The notes below the pieces were generated by a model, which was not told the origin of the DNA, did not search any database, and saw only the letters and a program-made list of their open reading frames with translations. A program made the position numbers and the translations under genes. From Sphingobium sp. (GTDB lineage: Bacteria > Pseudomonadota > Alphaproteobacteria > Sphingomonadales > Sphingomonadaceae): a DNA stretch of 64,000 bases. The stretch is taken from the NCBI GenBank assembly GCA_009360885.1, contig SPEL01000001.1, positions 62,001-126,000 on the forward strand. The letters are read 5' to 3'. Every line of letters starts with the position of its first letter. The stretch's first letter is position 1. Shown here one piece after another: positions 57,103 to 64,000 of this stretch.

Positions 57103-57432
57103 TTACCCAAGGGCACATATCACCGTAGATTTGGTGGTTACCGTCAATATTTCCGGGTCTTGCAGGGCGCGCACCTTATGCAGATATTCCGCTATGGTCA
57201 GCTTCCGTAAGTCCTCTGACCGGATGGAGGCGAGGGATTGCATTCGGCGTAACTGCGTTATGCTCAGCCTGTCTACCATATAGCCTGCCATGCAATCGGC
57301 CATGTCATATGATATTCCGGCATCCACCAGCTTCGTGCGAAGGCGTGTTTCCGGTGTAGCGCAGGCGGAAAGAGTGGCCGCAGACAGTAGCAAAACTGCA
57401 AAACCAGATAGGGAGGCGGGGGTGAGGCGCAT
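57103..57432 (-). CDS. small lipoprotein of unknown function
   Basis: The 109-residue protein has a lipoprotein signal with lipobox LSAC, cysteine at residue 24, followed by ATPETRLRTKLVDAGIS. The mature part is helical with a short CMAGYMVDRLSITQL stretch and ends in STVICALG; two cysteines besides the lipid one could form a disulfide. I do not recognise a family. It lies upstream of sucC in the same direction, 129 bases away. Confidence 0.7.
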   Translation of the reverse strand: MRLTPASLSGFAVLLLSAATLSACATPETRLRTKLVDAGISYDMADCMAGYMVDRLSITQLRRMQSLASIRSEDLRKLTIAEYLHKVRALQDPEILTVTTKSTVICALG

Positions 57433-57592
57433 GGGAAAATCCTTAATTACCGCTTATGTGCAGACGGAATGCGCAATAGCCTGATTGCTATGAACGGCGG
57501 CTTTACTTTGCCCGGCAATGTGCCGCTGATGCTGTTCATGGGTAAATGGGCGATCATTGCCTGAATTCCCAAATTCCTGGATGAAAAGCCCG

Positions 57593-57637
57593 AAAAAGAA
57601 AACGCCCGAACTGCCTTCCCTAAAAGCAGCCCGGGCG
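57593..57637 (-). terminator. strong intrinsic terminator with no minus-strand gene upstream
   Basis: Minus strand: CGCCCG and CGGGCG, with an inner CTGC/GCAG, form a 10-bp two-part stem at 57603-57637 followed by TTTTCTTTTTC. It points away from the small-RNA candidate region. Confidence 0.85.
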
Positions 57638-57795
57638 GCGCATTGTGCGCTTTCCCCTTAAAACCGGCTCCACGATCACGCCCCTTTTTACGCGTCGGTA
57701 TGCTCGGTTTCCCTGAACCACGGCCCTTATGTAGCCTATGTTTCGTTGGACTTAGCTAACCTCGGTCTGGCCCTGCTGTCATCAGGCAATTTATC
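57593..57795 (-). ncRNA. probable small RNA (6S-like candidate) ending in an orphan terminator
   Basis: There is no gene upstream of a strong minus-strand terminator (57603-57637, then TTTTCTTTTT), and the 160 bases before it hold no credible ORF. A perfect TTGACA lies at 57827-57822 on the minus strand, about 30 bases before the expected start. The roughly 190-base transcript has a GCGCA/TGCGC hairpin before the terminator. Its ends can pair as TTGCCT with AGGCAG and AGCAG with CTGCT. Length and a rod-like closing stem fit 6S RNA, and GGGCCAG, GAGCAT and CCGAC blocks recall E. coli 6S, but I cannot confirm the family. Confidence 0.5.
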
Positions 57796-57980
57796 ATAAA
57801 TTGGTTTTTGTGTTCATTATGTGTCAATTTCGCAACATATATCGGTGCGCGTTCAGCCGATACCACGATGTACAGGGAGTAATGGCTTATGCTTGTCAGC
57901 GCCGCGCGGCCTGCCTACAGCATCAGCACGACATTCCGGTCATGGATTGGACCGGCCATATAGTCAGGATGCCGCCTCTT

Positions 57981-59222
57981 ATGATTCTCTCCCGTTTTGA
58001 ACGTATGATCGTCAGGCGTTATCTTCTGCCCGGCAAGGGGGAAGGGTTTATCTTTCTCGTTGCGGGAATTAGCCTTGTGGCCGTCATGCTGGGCGTTGCG
58101 GCGCTGGTCATTGTGATGAGCGTCATGAATGGTTTTCGCGCGGAATTATTTGATAAAATCGTCAGCCTGAATGGGCATGCGGTGGTGCAGGGCTATGGCG
58201 GACGCCTGCCTGACTGGCGCGATGTGCTGAAAGAGGCAAAGGCCACACCCGGAATCACCAGTGCGACTCCGCTGATTGAACAGACGCTGATGGGGTCTGC
58301 TCAGGGGCGGTTTAACATCGCGCAGGTGCGGGGGATGACCATGGCCGATATTGCCGAGATGAAGGCCAAAATACCATCCGGCAGCCTTTCTTCCCTCGCG
58401 CCTGGACGCAATGTGGTGGCCATTGGCTCTGGCCTTGCGGAAAATCTGGGCATTGGTGTTGGCAACACCATCACTATTATGAACCCGGCGGGGCGCTCTA
58501 CTCCTTTTGGCACGGTGCCACGGGAAATCGGCTATGAGGTGGGCGCGATTTTCGAGGTCGGCATTTATGATTATGACAAAGCATTCGTCATCATGCCGAT
58601 GCAGGAAGCGCAGCAGTTGTTGTTGATGGGTGACGTTGTCAGCATGATAGAGGTGCAGACTGCAGACCCCGATAGGGTAGCCGACATATTGGCTCCTCTC
58701 GCCGAAAAGGTAGAAGGAAGGGCCGTGGTTACGGACTGGCGGCAGATGAATAGCAGCTTGTTTGAGGCCCTGCAGGTGGATCGTATTGTCTCCTTTGTCA
58801 TTCTCTCTCTCATCATATTGGTGGCGGTGTTCAACATATTGTCGTCGCTCATCATGCTGGTGCGGGCAAAAACACGCGACATCGCCATCATGCGGACCAT
58901 GGGAGCGAAGCGATCGAGTATGCTCAAAATCTTTGTCACTGTGGGCGTGGCCATTGGTTCGTTAGGGACGGCGGCAGGTGTTGTTCTGGGCTTCATCTTC
59001 CTCTTTTTCCGGCAGCAGCTATTGACCCTTATTCAGATTGTGACCGGGCAGAATATCTGGGACCCGTCAGTGCGCTTCCTGACCGATTTGCCGTCCCGGC
59101 CTGACCCGGTGGAGATCACCATCATTTGCGTAATGGCGCTGGTTTTCAGCTTCCTTGCCACGCTTTACCCGGCATTTAAGGCCGCCAATACCGATCCTGT
59201 GCAGGTGCTGCGTTATGAATGA
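57981..59222 (+). CDS. lolC: lipoprotein-releasing ABC transporter permease LolC/LolE
   Basis: The 413-residue permease extracts lipoproteins from the inner membrane for LolA. I start it at [17 protein letters not shown], where homologues begin; the frame is open 60 codons upstream into non-coding DNA. The first helix carries [21 protein letters not shown] MacB-like periplasmic domain covers about 45-260, then three helices follow ([20 protein letters not shown] and so on) with the coupling segment [14 protein letters not shown]. It ends [11 protein letters not shown] and overlaps lolD by eight bases. One permease gene, so LolF-type or homodimeric use is likely. Confidence 0.94.
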   Translation: MILSRFERMIVRRYLLPGKGEGFIFLVAGISLVAVMLGVAALVIVMSVMNGFRAELFDKIVSLNGHAVVQGYGGRLPDWRDVLKEAKATPGITSATPLIEQTLMGSAQGRFNIAQVRGMTMADIAEMKAKIPSGSLSSLAPGRNVVAIGSGLAENLGIGVGNTITIMNPAGRSTPFGTVPREIGYEVGAIFEVGIYDYDKAFVIMPMQEAQQLLLMGDVVSMIEVQTADPDRVADILAPLAEKVEGRAVVTDWRQMNSSLFEALQVDRIVSFVILSLIILVAVFNILSSLIMLVRAKTRDIAIMRTMGAKRSSMLKIFVTVGVAIGSLGTAAGVVLGFIFLFFRQQLLTLIQIVTGQNIWDPSVRFLTDLPSRPDPVEITIICVMALVFSFLATLYPAFKAANTDPVQVLRYE

Positions 59223-59892
59223 TGTGCTGAAGGTAACGGATTTACGCCGCAGTTTTACGCAGGGCGGGGTGACGATTGAGGTATTGCGCGGGGTAGACCT
59301 GAGCATAGCGCCCGGTGAAATGGTGGCTTTGCTGGGGCCATCGGGTTCGGGTAAATCGACGCTGCTGCAGGCCGTTGGTTTGCTGGAGGGCGGTTTTGAA
59401 GGCTCCATCCGCATATTGGATGAAGAAGCGGCTAAGCTCGATAATGATGGGCGCACCAGATTGCGGCGTGATGCGCTGGGCTTTGTTTATCAATTTCACC
59501 ATCTGCTGCCGGATTTTAACGCGACGGAAAATGTCGTCCTGCCGCAGCTTGTTCGTGATGTGGTAGAGGCCGATGCGAAGGTGAGGGCTGAGGCACTGCT
59601 GACGGCTTTGGGCCTTGGCCATCGGCTCGATCATCGACCCAGCCAGCTATCAGGTGGGGAGCAGCAGCGGGTTGCGGTTGCCCGTGCGCTGGCGAACCAG
59701 CCTGCGCTGGTGCTGGCGGATGAACCCACCGGCAATCTCGATGAGCGCACATCTGATGTGGTGATTGATGAATTCATCCGGCTGGTGCGGGGCGAAGGGT
59801 CATCCGCCCTTGTTGCGACGCATAATGAGCGGCTCGCGGCGCGAATGGACCGAGTGGTGCGCCTGCAGGATGGTGTTCTGGTCGCGGTATGA
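59215..59892 (+). CDS. lolD: lipoprotein-releasing ABC transporter ATPase LolD
   Basis: The 225-residue ATPase starts at [14 protein letters not shown], overlapping the lolC stop. Walker A GPSGSGKS is at 41-48, the Q-loop region [16 protein letters not shown] follows, then the signature [15 protein letters not shown] and Walker [15 protein letters not shown], and the H-loop VATHNERLA. It powers release of lipoproteins by the LolC permease. Confidence 0.96.
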   Translation: MNDVLKVTDLRRSFTQGGVTIEVLRGVDLSIAPGEMVALLGPSGSGKSTLLQAVGLLEGGFEGSIRILDEEAAKLDNDGRTRLRRDALGFVYQFHHLLPDFNATENVVLPQLVRDVVEADAKVRAEALLTALGLGHRLDHRPSQLSGGEQQRVAVARALANQPALVLADEPTGNLDERTSDVVIDEFIRLVRGEGSSALVATHNERLAARMDRVVRLQDGVLVAV

Positions 59893-59899
59893 CCGCAGT

Positions 59900-59929
59900 A
59901 AAAACGGGGGAGGCATGCGCTACCCCCGT
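59900..59929 (-). terminator. intrinsic terminator of the YIP1 gene
   Basis: ACGGGGG and CCCCCGT form a 7-bp stem (59904-59929). The minus strand continues TTTTACTG. It lies 12 bases past the YIP1 stop and may also act for lolD. Confidence 0.75.
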
Positions 59930-59940
59930 CCTGATATGGG

Positions 59941-61116
59941 TTATTTCGCCAGTGCCGCCAGCTTGCGCTGGTCAATGCTGTCGGCAACAGCTTTTAGCGC
60001 ATCTAAGGTATCAGCAGAACCTTCTACCTGTAGAGTAAAGCGCCCGGCGACCGTCACCGAATAGCTGCCGGATTTGCTCTCATTATCCCATTCTTCCTGA
60101 ATGATATTGCCATTTTCAGTGCGGGTGCGCTCAAATCCGGTTTCGGTTTCTCTTTCCTGATTGACGTTCAGGGCCGCGCCCAGACCGGCCATCGCCCCCA
60201 TGGCACCAAGGTCGGTAATCTGCACATCAATCTGATGGCCGTTCACCTCATAAACGGCGCTGGCCTGTCCGCCGCTGATGCCGCCTGCGGCCATGGATTG
60301 ACTCTCTACCGCAGTACGAGCTGCACCGTTGATGCTGGCGGGTAGCAGTTCCTTCAGGCGCGCTACATCCACCGGCTTCATATCTTCGGGGTTTTTGCTG
60401 ATTTCTTCCATCTTGCGGCTGGCTTCTTCCAGCTTGTCGGTGTCGATGGAGCCAAGGCCCGGCACGGTGACGGTGCCGCCACTGATGCTGGAGGAAGAGC
60501 TGACGAACATCCCGCTGATCTGATTGGTGATCGCGCCTGTCACCAGACCCAGAACGAGAGCGGTAATGGCGATAACGATGGTGCAGGTCGCGGCCTTTGC
60601 CTGCGGCACTTTCATCAGCACGGGAAGGCCGGTATAGAGGAGATAGAAGCTATAGAGGCCTGCCAGCCCCAGAAATGCCAACCCCGGAATAGCGCCGAAA
60701 ATTCCGGCAAGCCATGCGGCGGTTGAGCTGTATACCGCCAGTTTGAAGGCATTAAGCCGATTGGCCTTCCCGTCAAATTTCGTAACTATGAAATCCGTGA
60801 CAAAGGCAAGAACGGCAACCGAGATCATCGCCATTACAAACTGGCTGACGGCCATGGATAGCGCGCCCATGATGCCCGGTTTCCAGTTAAAGCCAAAGGC
60901 GCCATAGCCAATAGTGGCGCCGCGCAGGAACATGGCAATGGCAGGGATGGCTGCCAATATCACGGCATAGCTGGCATATAGCCCGCTTATGCTGGTGGCT
61001 TCCCGGTCAATGACTGGCCAGCTTTCCTTCGGGCGTAAGATGATGTTTTTCACCCGATCCACTAGCCCCGCGCCCACGGGCTCAGGCGGGGTGTTGTTCA
61101 TATCCTGCGTGGTCAC
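59941..61116 (-). CDS. YIP1 family membrane protein with C-terminal soluble domain
   Basis: The 391-residue protein begins with a short soluble region containing LVDRVKNIILRPKESWPVI, the hallmark start of bacterial Yip1-domain proteins. Five helices follow between about residues 45 and 205 (for example GLYASYAVILAAIPAIAMFL and AATCTIVIAITALVLGLVTG). The last 180 residues form a soluble part with AINGAARTAVESQS and a repeated-strand region, QIDVQITDLGAMGAMAGL. Function is unknown; the domain is often linked to membrane trafficking or stress by name only. Confidence 0.82.
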   Translation of the reverse strand: MTTQDMNNTPPEPVGAGLVDRVKNIILRPKESWPVIDREATSISGLYASYAVILAAIPAIAMFLRGATIGYGAFGFNWKPGIMGALSMAVSQFVMAMISVAVLAFVTDFIVTKFDGKANRLNAFKLAVYSSTAAWLAGIFGAIPGLAFLGLAGLYSFYLLYTGLPVLMKVPQAKAATCTIVIAITALVLGLVTGAITNQISGMFVSSSSSISGGTVTVPGLGSIDTDKLEEASRKMEEISKNPEDMKPVDVARLKELLPASINGAARTAVESQSMAAGGISGGQASAVYEVNGHQIDVQITDLGAMGAMAGLGAALNVNQERETETGFERTRTENGNIIQEEWDNESKSGSYSVTVAGRFTLQVEGSADTLDALKAVADSIDQRKLAALAK

Positions 61117-61233
61117 GGCACAATCCTCTGTTTGTCTGGGTTACCTTTGATCCGCGATGGACCAGACCATGATGACATATTTGTGTCAATTGGCGAAAAC
61201 TCCTGTTTCGCCAACTGGGTGTCGGACACAATC

Positions 61234-61254
61234 TGTGGATAACTCTGTGGGTAA
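61234..61254. promoter_or_regulatory. two DnaA-box-like sites upstream of dnaE
   Basis: TGTGGATAA (61234-61242), the exact complement of the DnaA box TTATCCACA, is followed three bases later by TGTGGGTAA (61246-61254), which differs at one position. They lie 70-90 bases before the dnaE start, in its probable promoter region. Confidence 0.55.
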
Positions 61255-61323
61255 GCATGGGGTAAGGCAGAGGATAATTGCTGCGCCGTTGCTCAATCGG
61301 GCCTCCGGGGCTAGGATGGCCCT

Positions 61324-64000
61324 ATGTCTTCCACGCCCGATCATGCCCAATTCGTTCCGCTCCGCGTCTTTTCCTCTTATACCATGCTGGATGGGGCGAT
61401 TGACCCTAAGGTCATTGCCAAACAGGCCAAAAAACTCGGTTTCCCAGCCGCAGCGCTGACCGACCGCAATGGCCTGTATGCCAGCATGGCCTATTCCGAC
61501 GCATGCAAGGGCGAAGGGGTTCAGCCGATAATCGGCATCATGCTCTGCGTCGCGCGCCCGGATCGCCCATCCGGCGCGGCCCCGGTTTATGACTGGCTGG
61601 CGCTTTATGCCCAGACATCGCGTGGTTATGATAATCTGTGCGCGCTGGTTTCGATGGCGCATCTTGACCGCCCGGTTGAGGAACAGGCGCATGTCCCCTT
61701 TTCCGCGCTGGAGGGACGATGCGATGATCTTATCTGCCTGACCGCCGGGGGCGAAGGGGGGCTGGCACGTTTGTTGGCTGAGGATCAGCCGGATGCCGCA
61801 CTCAGCTACGCCCAGCGGCTGGAAACAGTGTTCCCCGGTAAGCTTTATATTGAACTATGCCGTCGTCATGACCCGGTGGAGGAAGCCGCAGAAGAGGCGC
61901 TGATCGACCTTGCCTATGAGCGGGGTTTGCCTTTGGTCGCCACCAATCCGACATGCTATACCGAACCGGATTTTCACGAGGCGCATGACGTGATGCTGTG
62001 CATTGCCGATGGTGCCTATGTCGAAAGCAATGATCGCCGCACCAGTTCACCCGAAGCATGGATGAAACCGGCGGACGAAATGCGGCGCCTGTTCGATGAT
62101 GTTCCTGAAGCGCTCAGCAATACTTTGGTGGTGGCACAGCGCTGTGCGGTGATGGCCCCCAAACGCAGCCCCATATTGCCCAGCCTTGCCGGTGACCGGG
62201 ATGGTGAGGAGCAGATGCTGCGGGATCTGGCAACCAAAGGGCTGGAAGCACGGCTGGCAAAAATGGGGGTGAGCGGCGAAGAAGCGCGCAAGCCCTATCT
62301 GGACCGGCTGGAATTTGAACTGGGCATCATCATCCAGATGGGCTTCCCCGGTTACTTCCTGATCGTTGCCGACTTCATCCAATGGGCGAAGGAGCAGGGC
62401 ATTCCGGTGGGGCCGGGACGTGGTTCCGGCGCGGGCAGCGTGGTTGCGTGGGCGCTGACGATTACCGATCTTGATCCGCTGGCATTGGGTTTGCTGTTTG
62501 AACGCTTTTTGAATCCTGAACGCGTTTCCATGCCTGACTTTGATATCGACTTTTGCGAAACCCGTCGCGGCGAAGTCATCCATTATGTGCAGCAAAAATA
62601 TGGCGTCGATCATGTTGCGCAGATCATCACCTTCGGACTGTTGAAGGCACGCGCGGTGTTGAAGGACACAGGTCGCGTGTTACAGATGAGCTATGGTCAG
62701 GTGGATCGCCTCGCCAAGCTGGTACCGAACCTGCCGACGGACCCATGGACGCTGGAACGCACCATGAATGGCAGCGCGGAATTTGTCGCGGAATATAAAG
62801 CGGATGGGCAGGTCAAGCGGCTGGTCGATCTGGCGCGCCAGATAGAGGGGATGCCCCGGCATAGTTCCACCCATGCCGCCGGTGTGGTGATTGGGGACAG
62901 GCCCCTCTCGCAGCTCGTGCCGCTGTATCGCGACCCGCGTTCTGACATGCCGGTGACGCAGTTCAACATGAAATATGTTGAAAGCGCGGGGCTGGTGAAG
63001 TTTGACTTTCTGGGCTTGAAAACCCTTTCCGTGCTGCAGCGGGCGGTTAATTTGTTGGCAGGCCGCGGCATAGAGGTCGATCTTTCTGCGCTAAGCTGGG
63101 ATGATGAGGAGGTTTATGCCCTCCTCCAGCGTGGCGATACAGTGGGCGTGTTCCAGCTCGAATCTGAAGGGATGCGGAAAACTCTGGCGGCGGTGCGGCC
63201 TACCAATTTTGGTGATATTATCGCGCTCGTGTCCCTCTATCGCCCTGGGCCGATGGATAATATCCCGATGTTTGGCCGCCGTAAAAACGGGCAGGAAGAG
63301 ATTGAATATCCGCATATATTGCTGAAACCGATCCTCGAAGAAACCTACGGGATTTTCGTGTATCAGGAACAGGTTATGCAGGCCGCACAGATATTGGCCG
63401 GTTATAGCCTTGGTGACGCAGACCTTTTGCGGCGCGCCATGGGTAAGAAAATTCAGGCGGAAATGGACGCGCAGCGCCTGCGTTTTGTGGAAGGCTGTGC
63501 TGCCAATTCCAACATCCCCGCCGCTAAGGCCAATGAACTATTTGATTTGATTGATAAGTTTGCGGGCTATGGTTTCAATAAATCCCACGCGGCGGCTTAT
63601 GCATTGCTCGCTTATCATACCGCATGGCTGAAGGCGCATCATCCTGCTGAATTTTATGCGGCCTCAATGGCTTATGATATTCATCTGACCGATAAGTTGA
63701 CGGTGTTCGTTGATGATATGCGGCGTACCGGCGTTCAGTGCCTGCCGCCTGACATTAACAAAGCGCAGGCAGATTTCTCGGTTGAGGAAGTTGAAGTAGA
63801 ACCGGATACCGACCCCCGTCTTGCTATCGCAGTGCGTTATGCGCTGGGGGGCCTCAAAGGTGTAGGCGAAAAGGCGATGGAGCAGTTGGTGGTGGAACGC
63901 ACCGCCAATGGCCCGTTCAAAGATCTCGATGATTTTGCTAACCGCATAGAGCCTCGGTTGCTCAACCGGCGGCAATTGGAAAGCCTTGCGGCGGCCGGGG
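61324..64000 (+). CDS. dnaE: DNA polymerase III alpha subunit, 5' part (runs off window)
   Basis: The frame starts MSSTPDHAQFVPLRVFSSYT and is open to the window end, giving about 892 residues of a protein usually near 1150. It is the replicative polymerase. The PHP domain occupies about residues 10-280. The palm begins near 290, with MGFPGYFLIVADFI and GPGRGSGAGS; the catalytic aspartates are D405 and D407 in PDFDIDF. MPRHSSTHAAGVVI, SLYRPGPMDNIP and YQEQVMQAAQ are intact, so it is DnaE1-type. The usual PHP metal motif HLRVHS reads PLRVFS here, so the metal site is degenerate and proofreading must rely on DnaQ. Confidence 0.98.
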   Translation, partial: MSSTPDHAQFVPLRVFSSYTMLDGAIDPKVIAKQAKKLGFPAAALTDRNGLYASMAYSDACKGEGVQPIIGIMLCVARPDRPSGAAPVYDWLALYAQTSRGYDNLCALVSMAHLDRPVEEQAHVPFSALEGRCDDLICLTAGGEGGLARLLAEDQPDAALSYAQRLETVFPGKLYIELCRRHDPVEEAAEEALIDLAYERGLPLVATNPTCYTEPDFHEAHDVMLCIADGAYVESNDRRTSSPEAWMKPADEMRRLFDDVPEALSNTLVVAQRCAVMAPKRSPILPSLAGDRDGEEQMLRDLATKGLEARLAKMGVSGEEARKPYLDRLEFELGIIIQMGFPGYFLIVADFIQWAKEQGIPVGPGRGSGAGSVVAWALTITDLDPLALGLLFERFLNPERVSMPDFDIDFCETRRGEVIHYVQQKYGVDHVAQIITFGLLKARAVLKDTGRVLQMSYGQVDRLAKLVPNLPTDPWTLERTMNGSAEFVAEYKADGQVKRLVDLARQIEGMPRHSSTHAAGVVIGDRPLSQLVPLYRDPRSDMPVTQFNMKYVESAGLVKFDFLGLKTLSVLQRAVNLLAGRGIEVDLSALSWDDEEVYALLQRGDTVGVFQLESEGMRKTLAAVRPTNFGDIIALVSLYRPGPMDNIPMFGRRKNGQEEIEYPHILLKPILEETYGIFVYQEQVMQAAQILAGYSLGDADLLRRAMGKKIQAEMDAQRLRFVEGCAANSNIPAAKANELFDLIDKFAGYGFNKSHAAAYALLAYHTAWLKAHHPAEFYAASMAYDIHLTDKLTVFVDDMRRTGVQCLPPDINKAQADFSVEEVEVEPDTDPRLAIAVRYALGGLKGVGEKAMEQLVVERTANGPFKDLDDFANRIEPRLLNRRQLESLAAAG

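Noticed and set aside
57801-57980. 60-codon N-terminal extension of lolC
   Set aside because: Low-complexity, cysteine-containing sequence unlike LolC, overlapping the promoter side of the small-RNA candidate; homologues begin at MILSRFERM.

Overview
The window reads as an ordinary stretch of the main chromosome of an alphaproteobacterium, most likely a member of the Sphingomonadales. Supporting features are a C-terminally short RpmB, a single bifunctional Rsh, a TypA, a CrtI-type carotenoid gene, a cytosolic heparinase II/III homologue beside rpe and purH, a DUF1674 (SDHAF4-like) protein, sucC without sucD, and a promoter of the alphaproteobacterial TTGACG type in front of rpmB. Genes are densely packed on both strands, and ATGA stop/start overlaps are common. 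I see no insertion sequence, prophage, integrase, CRISPR array or rRNA operon. The left edge cuts a kup-type potassium transporter gene and the right edge cuts dnaE.

Layout. 1-5.8 kb: kup end, map, a CinA-type protein, tRNA-Leu(CAA) followed by tandem copies of its 3' tail, a glycine-zipper protein, a phytase-like esterase, rpmB and tadA. 5.8-18.6 kb: a GT-C-like membrane protein and a GtrA protein, a LytS/LytTR two-component pair, rsh, an SMR exporter, typA, a LOG-family gene overlapping crtI, and a DMT transporter. 18.6-24.5 kb: TPP riboswitch and thiC, an Ivy-like lipoprotein, osmC, an aminotransferase, a small exported protein, and an ABC-exporter membrane domain without its ATPase. 24.5-31.4 kb: purH, heparinase-like, rpe and rsmB on the minus strand, then a 53-codon DUF1674 gene and galU. 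31.5-37.4 kb: ssb, feoAB behind a Fur-like site, an MFS pump and an APC permease. 37.5-41.5 kb: a histidine operon hisB-yciI-hisH-hisA-hisF-hisE-hinT. 41.6-47.3 kb: sspB, a small membrane protein, gmk, a yybP-ykoY (Mn) riboswitch with an UPF0016 exporter gene, gloA-gloB and a HerA-type ATPase. 47.4-53.7 kb: a TIGR02186/TSUP pair, an NfrB-type glycosyltransferase with a barrel-like partner, nhaA and a cupin. 53.8-64 kb: etfBA, sucC, a lipoprotein, an orphan terminator that marks a probable small RNA, lolC-lolD, a YIP1 protein, and dnaE with DnaA-box-like sites upstream.

Most genes are core metabolism and information processing. The best leads for new biology are non-coding or poorly characterised: the tRNA-Leu tail repeats, the orphan-terminator transcript (possibly 6S-like), the two riboswitches whose expression platforms can be drawn over the ribosome-binding site, the NfrB-type pair, and the Ivy-like lipoprotein. 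All calls rest on reading the sequence; no database search was run.
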